The translations under genes were made by a program, and so were the position numbers. From Acidobacteriaceae bacterium (GTDB lineage Bacteria > Acidobacteriota > Terriglobia > Terriglobales > Acidobacteriaceae), in the NCBI GenBank assembly GCA_028283655.1, contig JAPWKE010000003.1:1116001-1180000 (forward strand): a stretch of DNA of 64,000 nt, in the 5' to 3' direction. Each line of letters begins with the position of its first letter. Position 1 is the first letter of the stretch. The notes below the pieces were generated by a model. It saw nothing but the letters and a program-made list of their open reading frames with translations. It ran no database searches and was not told where the DNA came from. This document shows, piece after piece, positions 33,626 through 41,822 of this stretch.

Positions 33626-36600
33626 TTACTTCGGATCCTTCCTGCTTGGCAAGCGCCGATTTGCGCCCGCGTCCATCGGCCGATTCGGCCGGAAATTCCA
33701 ATCGGAAGATGGTGCCTTCTCCCACGGTGCTGTTCACTTCAATCACCCCGGCGTGCTCTTGCACAATGCCGTAGGTAACAGAGAGTCCGAGGCCAGTTCC
33801 TTTGCGCTGGCCTTCCTTGGGGTTTGCCTTCGTCGTGAAGAACGGGTCATAGATACGGGCGATGACCTCAGGCGGCATTCCGCCCCCATTGTCTTCGACG
33901 TAGATCTCCGCTCCAACGTCATTGCGCCGAGTCAGAATTTTCACCTGCCCGGAGCCTTTGTCCTGCAACGCGTCCTTCGCATTCAGCACGAGATTCACAA
34001 GCACCTGCTGCAGCTTGCCACGATTGCCCATGATGGGTGGCAGGTCATCGGCAAGTTCGGTCGTGAGCGCGACGCCGCCGGAACGCATCTGGTGCTCAAG
34101 CAGCAACACCGTGTCTCGCACAACAGCATTGACGTCGGTGCGAGAGAAATCAACCGAGCCCATTCGCGAGAAGTTCAATAGGCCATTGGCGATCTCACTG
34201 GCACGGAACGTCTGCTGAATGATCTTGTCGAGCACCGGTTGCAGGCGAGCCTGGCTGGCTTCGTCTGCACGCAACTGCTTGCCGAGCATCTGCGCGTACG
34301 AGCTGATGACTGCCAGCGGGGTATTCACTTCATGTGCCACACCCGCAGCGAGCAGACCGATCGAGGAAAGCTTTTCAGACTGCGAAAGCTGAGCTTCCAT
34401 GTTCACGCGGTCGGTAATGTCGTCCACGAGAATAATGCGACCCACCGCATCAAAATCTTTGTTCAGCAACGGTGCGACGGTAATGTTGGCCGTGCGAGCA
34501 TCGCCTGCGGGAGTTGGAAGACGGAACTTGTAGAGTGTTACAACTCCCTGTTCCGAACGAACACGATCGAACTCTTGAACAAACTCGGCGGGGAAGACTT
34601 CACCCAGCGTTTTGCGGAGAGCATCCGCGCGCGGAGTGGCGTACATGACCTCCATCTGAGCGTTCCAGCTTTCGACACGGTCTTCCAGATCGAGTGCGAA
34701 GACGCCGATATTGATCGACTCGACGATGTTTTCGTTGAAGTCGCGCAGTCGCTCGAACTCCAGCGCCTTGCGGGATAGACGTTCGTACAGCAGCGCATTC
34801 TGAATAGCTATGCCGATGTATCCAGCCAGCGATTCCAGCAGCACCATGTCTTCCGAGCTTAGGAAGTCACCTTGTCCGGTACGTCCGAGCCCCAGTACCG
34901 CAACGGTCGATTTGCCGCCGCCTTCATGCCTGGCTGCGCGACAAGGAACGTAGTAGTTCAGATCGAGTGCCGCCGCCGTCTCACGCTGCGCATCAGGCAA
35001 ACGCAGCAGGGCGTGCGGACTTTCGAAGTAAATATGGGAGTCTTCGCCGTTGCGATGGAAGTCGAGAAAGCCTAGGTCGAGCTTTCCTGCACGCACGGAC
35101 TCCGCCAGACCATGCGACGCAACCAGACTGTATCCGTGCGTCGTTTCGTTCGCCAGAAAGACCGCAACGCGTGTCAGAAGCATCGTCTGCGGCAGTCGCT
35201 CGACGATCGCTTCAACCAGCGGTCGCAGATCCGTCTGCGCGTTCAACTCTTTGCCGAAGTCGATCAGTGTCTCTCGGTAGTCGAACTGCTTCTGATCGAA
35301 GAGTCTGTCGACACGCCCCTGAATCATTCGCTTCAGCGGATCGAAGAGCAGCCCGGCAATGATGACCGCAGCCACCAGGCCCCATGCGCGAAGGCTCGGC
35401 AGGCTCGTATGAACGACCTCTGCCGTCACGGCGATGACGGCAAAGTAAAGCCCGACAAGCGCGGCCGTAGCCAGGGTATAGGTAACGCCCCGCTTGAAGA
35501 TCAGGTCCACATCCATCAGGCGATAGCGCACAATAGCCCACGAGAAGGTCAGTGGTAGCAGGATCAGGCTGAGGATGGCGATCTTCGTCAGAGTGGCAGG
35601 TGTATTCCAGTCCGCGAGGAAGGGAATCACATAGAACGCCGTAAATGGCCCCACTGTAAGCAGTGTTCCACGGGTCAACCACTTCAGTTGCTGCCGTTCC
35701 AGCGGCTTGTTTTCCCGGCGATACCGCACGTAGAAAATAACTGCGGCAAGAACGTAATAGCCCGCGAGATACGCATAATCAATCTGATCAAGACGATGCT
35801 GCAACCGCTCCGTGGGCGACCAAACCCGTAGCGAAAGCGCGCGAAGCACAATAAGGATAGCTCCGGGCAGATACAGCAGAGCACCGATTCCTCGAAGCTC
35901 CCGGCGCGTAGCTTCGCCTTCAAACGTTACGGCGAAGTGCAGAAACAGGGCTGGTTGCAGAGCAAACGCCGCAACATTCAACCAGAAAATCGTCTGATCG
36001 AGTCCATCCAGCACGCTGGTGTAGCGGAAAGCATAAAGGACGAACGACGTCAGGCAGAAGATGAAGAAGTGGGTCGATTTTGGCGCTCCCCAGCGCCGGA
36101 ACAGCACATACAAGCCGATCGCCAGGTAGACCAGAGCGATCAGGCGCATTACCTGATAATCCGTCCGGTCTGCTGGCTCCAGAATCAGCCCAATGTCGAG
36201 GCTCGCCATGCGGTGCGACGAGGTCTCACGCTCAATCGTGTAGGTCGCATGCTGCCAGGTGCCGATGGCTTCCATCTGGCGTTCCAGCGAAGCAATTCGC
36301 TTCACCCTGACACTGCTTACTGCGGGAAGTGGCCCCTGCTTGATGCCGTTGTGGGGTGTGGATGGGTCGGTTGAAGGGGTGAAACCCTTCAGATTGTTGT
36401 CTGCCTCAGACCAATGGATGCCATCGTTCGTCTGGAGATTGGCCCCGGTAACGGCCGTGAGAATGTCGCCCTGCTTGATACCTGCGCGAGCTCCCGGAGT
36501 GTCCGCGGGAACGATATAGGCTTTCAGCCCGCCGTTCACCTCGGACCAGCGGATGCCGTCGGTGGGCGGGTTAAATGCCGCCTCCTGCATCAGGTTTGCG

Positions 36601-36701
36601 ACACCGAGAGCCATCGCAGCGAGTGTAAGCACTGCGAGCAGAATTGCCAGCAACCGGGTTTGCGATCCGCTTTTCACAATAGATCGGAAGCGCCGCCTCA
36701 A
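33618..36701 (-). CDS. Large membrane sensor histidine kinase
   Basis: 1027 residues in order: first membrane helix (about 17-37); a periplasmic region with two copies of a short DGIxWSE..LK unit, the first in a PDZ-like context (ADTPGARAGIKQGDILTAV); seven or so hydrophobic segments (about 180-430); a GAF-like domain (about 470-640); a PAS domain (VESINIGVFALDLEDRVESWN); HisKA with phosphoacceptor His790 (GVAHEVNTPLA); and HATPase_c with N box (NLVLNAKDAL), DNGGGM and GTGLGLSV. It is paired with the overlapping NtrC-type regulator downstream. The signal is unknown; the PDZ-like part may sense misfolded or envelope proteins. Confidence 0.92.
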   Translation of the reverse strand: MRRRFRSIVKSGSQTRLLAILLAVLTLAAMALGVANLMQEAAFNPPTDGIRWSEVNGGLKAYIVPADTPGARAGIKQGDILTAVTGANLQTNDGIHWSEADNNLKGFTPSTDPSTPHNGIKQGPLPAVSSVRVKRIASLERQMEAIGTWQHATYTIERETSSHRMASLDIGLILEPADRTDYQVMRLIALVYLAIGLYVLFRRWGAPKSTHFFIFCLTSFVLYAFRYTSVLDGLDQTIFWLNVAAFALQPALFLHFAVTFEGEATRRELRGIGALLYLPGAILIVLRALSLRVWSPTERLQHRLDQIDYAYLAGYYVLAAVIFYVRYRRENKPLERQQLKWLTRGTLLTVGPFTAFYVIPFLADWNTPATLTKIAILSLILLPLTFSWAIVRYRLMDVDLIFKRGVTYTLATAALVGLYFAVIAVTAEVVHTSLPSLRAWGLVAAVIIAGLLFDPLKRMIQGRVDRLFDQKQFDYRETLIDFGKELNAQTDLRPLVEAIVERLPQTMLLTRVAVFLANETTHGYSLVASHGLAESVRAGKLDLGFLDFHRNGEDSHIYFESPHALLRLPDAQRETAAALDLNYYVPCRAARHEGGGKSTVAVLGLGRTGQGDFLSSEDMVLLESLAGYIGIAIQNALLYERLSRKALEFERLRDFNENIVESINIGVFALDLEDRVESWNAQMEVMYATPRADALRKTLGEVFPAEFVQEFDRVRSEQGVVTLYKFRLPTPAGDARTANITVAPLLNKDFDAVGRIILVDDITDRVNMEAQLSQSEKLSSIGLLAAGVAHEVNTPLAVISSYAQMLGKQLRADEASQARLQPVLDKIIQQTFRASEIANGLLNFSRMGSVDFSRTDVNAVVRDTVLLLEHQMRSGGVALTTELADDLPPIMGNRGKLQQVLVNLVLNAKDALQDKGSGQVKILTRRNDVGAEIYVEDNGGGMPPEVIARIYDPFFTTKANPKEGQRKGTGLGLSVTYGIVQEHAGVIEVNSTVGEGTIFRLEFPAESADGRGRKSALAKQEGSEVNV

Positions 36702-36938
36702 ACGTTCTCACCAAATTACGGTGCAACTTGAATGCCAAAGTTTCGACATGGTTACAGTGAGGAAATTCAACGTCTTCAGTAACTTAGGTATACAGAAAAC
36801 CGAAGTGCCTTATGGAAAACTGAATCAGGCGCGGATTATCCCACCTGTTTCCATCTTGATTCATCACTGCTTCTAGCTTCATTCTAATCGCCTATAGCTC
36901 TTGACCCGTGCGCATGGAACGGCCATCCTGAAAGAATT

Positions 36939-38201
36939 ATGTTCGATTTCCGGCAGGACGCCGAGGCGCAGAGTATTCTGGCGCGCGATGCGGAGAGAAC
37001 GCTCCCCGTATATGCGCGTTATCCCGTGGTCATGGACCGCGGCGAGGGTGTGTATTTGTACGACACGTCGGGGAACCGTTACCTCGACATGATGGCTGGC
37101 CTGGGAGTAAACGCTCTAGGACACGCCCATCCGCGTATGGTCGCCGCTACCGCCGATCAGGCGGCTAAGATCGTCCACCTTTCCCCGCAGTATGCGACCC
37201 CCTACGCCGGTGAGTTGGCAGAAGAACTCTGCTCGCGAGCGGGGATGAAGGGCGTTTTTTACTCCACCGGCGGTTCTGAAGCCGTGGAAGGCGCGCTGAA
37301 GCTTGCCCGCACTCACGCCCGACAGCTCTCGGGCGGAGCCGCCAAGCATGGCATCGTGGCGTTGAAGAACAGCTACCACGGCCGCACCTACGGCTCGCTC
37401 TCCGTCACCGGGCAGGACAAATACCGCATCGACTTTGGCCCGGGCCTGCCGCATGTCACGTTCGTCGAGCGTGAAGACATGGCTGCTCTGCGTGCAGCCG
37501 TCGATGAAAACACCGCGGCCATCCTGATGGAGCCAATACTCGGCGAAGGTGGCGTCTTTGAAATCTCCGGGGAGTTCATCGCAGAAGCCCGCAAGCTGGC
37601 TGATGAGAACGACGCTCTGCTCATCCTCGATGAGATTCAGTGTGGTCTTGGCCGTTGCGGAGCCTGGTTTGCTTCCGCAGAGTCCGGCGTAAAGCCCGAC
37701 ATTCTCATCCTCGGGAAGCCGCTCGGCGGTGGCTTGCCTCTCTCAGCGATCCTCGTGAACGAGAAGTTGTTCCACTCTTTCGGAATGGCGAAGCACGGCT
37801 CGACCCTCGGAGGCAGCCCGTTGGCTTGCCGACTCGGCCTGGAGTTCTGCCACATCATTGAGGACGAAGGCTTGCTGGCCAAGGTTCAGGAGACCGGGGC
37901 ATATCTGCTGGAGAACCTCAAGCAGCTTGCTACAGCTTCTCCTTTCGGCGTCGAAGCTCGTGGTCGAGGTCTTCTGCTCGGACTTCAGCTCACGCAGCCC
38001 GCTCGTCCGATCGCCGAGGAAGCTCTAAGCCGCGGTCTGATGCTGAATGTGGTGCAGGGCAACGTCCTGCGCTTCTTGCCGTCGTACTTGCTGGAGTGCG
38101 AACACGTCGACTTTGCCGTCGACATGTTGCACGATCTGCTCAACACAGGAACATCGCGGACAACACTCTACGAGCAAGAGCTTGCCCACGCCTCCTCCTA
38201 A
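36939..38201 (+). CDS. argD: Acetylornithine/class III aminotransferase, ArgD-like
   Basis: A 420-residue PLP enzyme. GEGVYLYDTSGNRYLDMMAGLGVNALGHAHP is the ArgD/class III N terminus, STGGSEAVEGALKLAR binds the cofactor phosphate, LLILDEIQCGLGR follows, and the Schiff-base Lys260 is in LILGKPLGGGLPL. ArgD moves an amino group onto N-acetylglutamate semialdehyde in arginine synthesis, but some class III relatives use other substrates. No other arg gene is adjacent, so the specific reaction is moderately supported. Its last bases overlap the proposed start of the next hydrolase gene. Confidence 0.75.
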   Translation: MFDFRQDAEAQSILARDAERTLPVYARYPVVMDRGEGVYLYDTSGNRYLDMMAGLGVNALGHAHPRMVAATADQAAKIVHLSPQYATPYAGELAEELCSRAGMKGVFYSTGGSEAVEGALKLARTHARQLSGGAAKHGIVALKNSYHGRTYGSLSVTGQDKYRIDFGPGLPHVTFVEREDMAALRAAVDENTAAILMEPILGEGGVFEISGEFIAEARKLADENDALLILDEIQCGLGRCGAWFASAESGVKPDILILGKPLGGGLPLSAILVNEKLFHSFGMAKHGSTLGGSPLACRLGLEFCHIIEDEGLLAKVQETGAYLLENLKQLATASPFGVEARGRGLLLGLQLTQPARPIAEEALSRGLMLNVVQGNVLRFLPSYLLECEHVDFAVDMLHDLLNTGTSRTTLYEQELAHASS

Positions 38202-39069
38202 CGTTTTGCCCGAATCACCCCAATTCGAACGCCGCGAGACCCTTGTCCGCGGCGTTCGTTTGTCTTTCTGCGAGTGGGGGAAACCTGATGCCCGCCAAGC
38301 GTCTCTCTTCATCATTCATGGAGTGCTTGCTGCCAGCGAAGCATTTACCAGCTTTGTGAAGGAGTTGGAGCCGGACCAGCATGTTGTTGCGATAGATCTG
38401 CCAGGCAATGGCTCCTCTTCCCGATTTGGCCGTGCGCATGATGGTTTTCATGGCAATGCTCTTCTGCTCCGTGAGTTTGCACGGGAGCAGGGGCTCACGA
38501 AGGCAATCTGGCTGGGGCACTCCTACGGGGGCGCATTGACGCTGCGTGCGTTGATAGATGAACCCGCAATCATGCGTGCCGCTGTTCTGATGAATGCGGC
38601 CAATCCGTTTTCTGGCAGGGAACGGCTCGTTGTCCGTTTCTTTCTCAGTCCACTCGGCCGTGCCGTGGCTGGCGTCCTTCCACGAATTCCCTCCAGGCTT
38701 TGCCTGCTTGCATGGAAAGCGGCACCCGGCAACAGGAAGGGGTTCGACGCTGCGCGACTTCGTCCTTATCTCGATTCGCTCAGAACTTCTGGAACCATAG
38801 AAGACGTCTTGCATATGTTGAAGAGCTGGAAGGAAAGTATGCAGGCTTTGCGGAACGACTTGCTGAAGGGCGGGCACGACACACCGGTGCTTCTTCTTTG
38901 GGGAGCTAGAGATTTTGTCGTTCCTGTCCGCAGCGCAAAGCCTCTTCTTGAATGCTTCCAGAACGCAAGACTTGTCGTGCTTCCGGGCGTGAGCCATGTC
39001 ACAAACGAAGAGGCCCCCAGGCAAGCCGCCAGATTGGTACAGGAGTTCTTGGACCAATTCACCGGATAA
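38182..39069 (+). CDS. Alpha/beta hydrolase, paralogue A
   Basis: An alpha/beta-fold hydrolase with nucleophile elbow GHSYGG, oxyanion area FIIHGVLA (HG motif), acid in LLLWGARDFVVP, and His in PGVSHVTNEEAP. The substrate is unknown. The frame is open back to 38047. I place the start at TTG 38182, overlapping argD by 20 bp, because the conserved part begins at about FERRETLVRGVRLSF; TTG 38206 is the alternative. It is clearly related to the next hydrolase: both have RLRPYxDxLRTxGTI and a KSW/RSW helix. Confidence 0.7.
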   Translation: MPTPPPNVLPESPQFERRETLVRGVRLSFCEWGKPDARQASLFIIHGVLAASEAFTSFVKELEPDQHVVAIDLPGNGSSSRFGRAHDGFHGNALLLREFAREQGLTKAIWLGHSYGGALTLRALIDEPAIMRAAVLMNAANPFSGRERLVVRFFLSPLGRAVAGVLPRIPSRLCLLAWKAAPGNRKGFDAARLRPYLDSLRTSGTIEDVLHMLKSWKESMQALRNDLLKGGHDTPVLLLWGARDFVVPVRSAKPLLECFQNARLVVLPGVSHVTNEEAPRQAARLVQEFLDQFTG

Positions 39070-39093
39070 ATTAACATTCGATGAATTTATCCG
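39063..39093. promoter_or_regulatory. Inverted repeat between the two hydrolase genes
   Basis: CGGATAAATT (39063-39072) and AATTTATCCG (39084-39093) are perfect 10-bp arms with an 11-nt spacer. The repeat overlaps the stop codon of paralogue A. There is no T run after it, so it could be a weak terminator or an operator for paralogue B. Confidence 0.45.
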
Positions 39094-39136
39094 CCGCTAA
39101 AATGGAAGAAGCACGCCACGCGCGCCTCCATCTTTC

Positions 39137-40069
39137 ATGCAGCCTATCCGCCGCCAAATCGTCGTCGACGGCCTGAGTCTGTCGTTCCTCGAACAGGGAA
39201 CTGCAGCTCCGGGCAAGCCGACGTACGTCCTGCTACATGGCCTGATGGGGTGTGCGGACACCTTTCGCCCTCTGCTTGCGGAGCTTCCGCCGGATCAGCA
39301 CATTGTGGCGTTGGATTTTCCGGGGGCCGGGGAGTCGGAGCGCCGCGAAGGCCTTGACGCGACGCTCCGGGCCACCTCGCAAACCGTCCGCAACGTTCTG
39401 GCAGAGCTCAACATCCAGCAGGCCTGCGTGATCGGTCACTCACACGGCGGCACGGTCGCCCTGACACTGGCACAGGCCGCGCCCGGGAGAGTCGGTTCGC
39501 TGGTCCTGCTCGCTCCCGCACACCCGTACTTCAATGAAGGCGATCCGCTGATTCGCTTCTACCTGACCTTGCCGGGACGGCTCTTTGCCTACTCTCTGCC
39601 GTGGTTTCCAAAGTGGATGCAGATGATCGGGCTGCGCCGCATGGCGGGCCCTCGCAACATCGATACCAGCGAACGCCTGCGCCCCTATCGCGACAATCTC
39701 CGCACACCGGGCACGATTCGTCACCTTCTAAGGCTCTTGCGCTCCTGGCATCAGGACATGAAGGGCCTGCAGCGTTCGCTGAGCGGCGGTGTCCGGCAGC
39801 CGACCCTCATCCTCTGGGGAGACAGCGACCGTGCCGTTCCGCACACTTCGGCAGCTCCGTTGCGCAAGCACTTTGCTTCATCGCAACTCCGGATTCTGCC
39901 CGGTATCGGCCACCGTCCCGCAGAGGAGTGCCCGGAGAGCATCGCCCAGCACCTGTCTGCGTTCCTTGACCGTCTACCGACTCTGGACCTCGACTACAGC
40001 CCGAACGTCCCTGCCAGCCACAGCCGCATCGTTTCGCTCATGACGCCCAGCTTCGACGTCGGCGACTGA
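39137..40069 (+). CDS. Alpha/beta hydrolase, paralogue B
   Basis: 310 residues from ATG 39137 (MQPIRRQIVVDGLSLSFLEQG). Motifs are HGLMG, GHSHGG (nucleophile Ser), ILWGDSDRAVP (acid), and GIGHRPAEECP (His). The central cap (FYLTLPGRLFAY, RLRPYRDNLRTPGTIRHLL) resembles paralogue A, pointing to tandem duplication. The tail after about residue 275 (LDYSPNVPASHSRIVSLM) extends beyond the hydrolase fold and overlaps the end of the opposite-strand hydrolase by 76 bp. Function unknown beyond ester, amide or lipid hydrolysis. Confidence 0.85.
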   Translation: MQPIRRQIVVDGLSLSFLEQGTAAPGKPTYVLLHGLMGCADTFRPLLAELPPDQHIVALDFPGAGESERREGLDATLRATSQTVRNVLAELNIQQACVIGHSHGGTVALTLAQAAPGRVGSLVLLAPAHPYFNEGDPLIRFYLTLPGRLFAYSLPWFPKWMQMIGLRRMAGPRNIDTSERLRPYRDNLRTPGTIRHLLRLLRSWHQDMKGLQRSLSGGVRQPTLILWGDSDRAVPHTSAAPLRKHFASSQLRILPGIGHRPAEECPESIAQHLSAFLDRLPTLDLDYSPNVPASHSRIVSLMTPSFDVGD

Positions 40070-40665
40070 GTCGTTCCTGCAAAGAAGTGGTCCGCGCCCT
40101 TTACCCATACTGTTCGCGTGGGAGGCGGCGAAACTTCCAGCGCGCTGGTGAGCGCAGCCTGCGGAGCAAACGGATCGTCCGCGCCGATGACGAAGAGCTT
40201 CGGCACGTTGCCGCAACCCGGTAGAAAGCTGTACTCATACTTCCTCCCGTCTGCTTCGACAGGAAGCCCCAGGCCGACAATCCCTTTGACCCGGGCATCT
40301 CCGCAGCAGACACGCAGGCCAAGATTGGCTCCAAAGGAAAAACCTGCGAAGAGGATCGGTTTCTGGAACTCGTGTTCCAACCAATCGAGAGCCGCACGGA
40401 TGTCGTCCATCTCTGCGCGCCCGTCATGGACACCTTCGCTCAACCCCACCCCGCGGTAGTTGAAGCGCAGCACCGGCAAGCCGAAGCCGCTGAAGACCTT
40501 CGCCGCGTGATAAACGACCTTGTTGTGCATCGTTCCGCCACCCAGCGGGTGCGGATGCGCTACCAGCGCAACGTAGGGAGCATCGGCCGCACCAGTGTTC
40601 AGCAGAGCTTCCAGCCTGCCCGCTGGTCCACGCAGATCTTCGATAGTTCGTACTTGACCACTCAT
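39994..40665 (-). CDS. Alpha/beta hydrolase, COG2945-like
   Basis: A protein of about 223 residues starting MSGQVRTIEDLRG. It contains ALVAHPHPLGGGTMHNKVVYHAAKVF, LRFNYRGVGLSEG, the nucleophile elbow FAGFSFGAN and a catalytic His in GADHFF, the pattern of the COG2945 predicted hydrolases. ATG 40665 has a GTGGA site. A much longer in-frame extension exists upstream but lies antisense to the M20 gene and should be ignored. It is convergent with paralogue B, overlapping by 76 bp. Confidence 0.82.
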   Translation of the reverse strand: MSGQVRTIEDLRGPAGRLEALLNTGAADAPYVALVAHPHPLGGGTMHNKVVYHAAKVFSGFGLPVLRFNYRGVGLSEGVHDGRAEMDDIRAALDWLEHEFQKPILFAGFSFGANLGLRVCCGDARVKGIVGLGLPVEADGRKYEYSFLPGCGNVPKLFVIGADDPFAPQAALTSALEVSPPPTRTVWVKGADHFFAGTTQSPTSKLGVMSETMRLWLAGTFGL

Positions 40666-40707
40666 TCCACACAAGAATACGTTGTGCCTCGGGTATCCTG
40701 AAGCCGC

Positions 40708-41754
40708 ATGACAGACCTCAACCCCATCGCTCTGACGAAGCAGCTTGTCGATATCGAATCCACTACCTACAACGAAGGTGCTTGCGGAGAGTTCCTCGCC
40801 GAGTACCTCGCAGGTCGCGGCTGGAGTGTCGCGCGGCAACCCGTCTCGCAGCCAGAGCGGGCTGGAACTCCCGGCGCGTGTGAGGGGCATCGCTTCAACG
40901 TCATCGCGACGAAGCCGGGCATCGAACCACAGCTTTTCTTCTCGACACACTTCGATACAGTGCCTCCGTTCCTCGGCCCCTGCCGCGAAGACGCAACCCA
41001 CCTCTTCGGCCGTGGCGTTTGCGATGCCAAGGGCATTCTGGCCGCACAGGTAGCGGCTGCCGAACGGCTCTCTGCCGAAGGACTTCCGGTAGCGATGCTG
41101 TTTGTTGTTGGGGAAGAGCGCGACTCTGCCGGAGCCAAGGTGGCGAACGAGCAGCCAGTGCGTTCTTCTCGCTTCCTCATTAATGGCGAGCCGACGGAGA
41201 ACAAGCTGGCTCTGGCTTCGAAGGGGTGCCTCCGCGTCGAGCTCTACGCGCACGGCAAGGCGGCGCACTCGGCCTACCCGGAGTTGGGTGACTCTGCTAT
41301 CGACAAACTGGTCGAGGCTCTTGCAAAGATTCAGGCGCTTGAACTGCCGGTGGTGGAAGGCATCGGAGACACAACGCTCAACGTTGGCCTTCTCGCCGGT
41401 GGCCGCGCCCCCAACGTCATCGCCGACAAGGCCGAAGCTCATCTGCTGGTGCGTCTGGTTGGCCCCAGCGAGCCGATTCGCAAGGCAATTCTTGCCGCCT
41501 GCAAAGGGCTTTGCGAGGTGGAGTTCTCGCTTGAGCTTCCGTTCGTGCAGATGCGTGCGCTGGATGGCTTCAACACGATGGTGGCGAAGTACACCACGGA
41601 CATCCCGTCCCTCACGAACTGGGGCGAGCCGTTCCTGCTTGGCCCCGGCACGATTCACGTCGCTCATACGCCGGACGAGATGATCCTGAAGCAGGACATC
41701 CTGGACTGCGTGGAGTTGTACGTCAAGCTGGCCAAGCAGTTGCTGTCGGCTTGA
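40708..41754 (+). CDS. M20 family deacetylase/peptidase (ArgE/DapE-like)
   Basis: 348 residues with the di-zinc pattern: THFDTVP (His ligand), GRGVCDAKG (bridging Asp), GEERDSAGA (catalytic Glu plus ligand), and a His late in GTIHVAHTPDE. The dimerisation domain is recognised by GKAAHSAYPELGDSAIDKL. ArgE-type substrate preference (N-acetylornithine) is plausible given the ArgD-like gene about 2.5 kb upstream, but DapE, CPG2 and related enzymes look the same at this level. It is divergent from the COG2945 hydrolase. Confidence 0.8.
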   Translation: MTDLNPIALTKQLVDIESTTYNEGACGEFLAEYLAGRGWSVARQPVSQPERAGTPGACEGHRFNVIATKPGIEPQLFFSTHFDTVPPFLGPCREDATHLFGRGVCDAKGILAAQVAAAERLSAEGLPVAMLFVVGEERDSAGAKVANEQPVRSSRFLINGEPTENKLALASKGCLRVELYAHGKAAHSAYPELGDSAIDKLVEALAKIQALELPVVEGIGDTTLNVGLLAGGRAPNVIADKAEAHLLVRLVGPSEPIRKAILAACKGLCEVEFSLELPFVQMRALDGFNTMVAKYTTDIPSLTNWGEPFLLGPGTIHVAHTPDEMILKQDILDCVELYVKLAKQLLSA

Positions 41755-41822
41755 GTCGTTTCAGGTTGTGACCTCGTTTTTCCTCATCGCTCACCTTAGT
41801 AACCGAGCAGTAAACTAGGCCT

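Noticed and set aside
40666-41667. Upstream extension of the COG2945-like hydrolase to 557 residues
   Set aside because: The extension is antisense to the M20 gene and has no family similarity; the hydrolase domain starts at ATG 40665.
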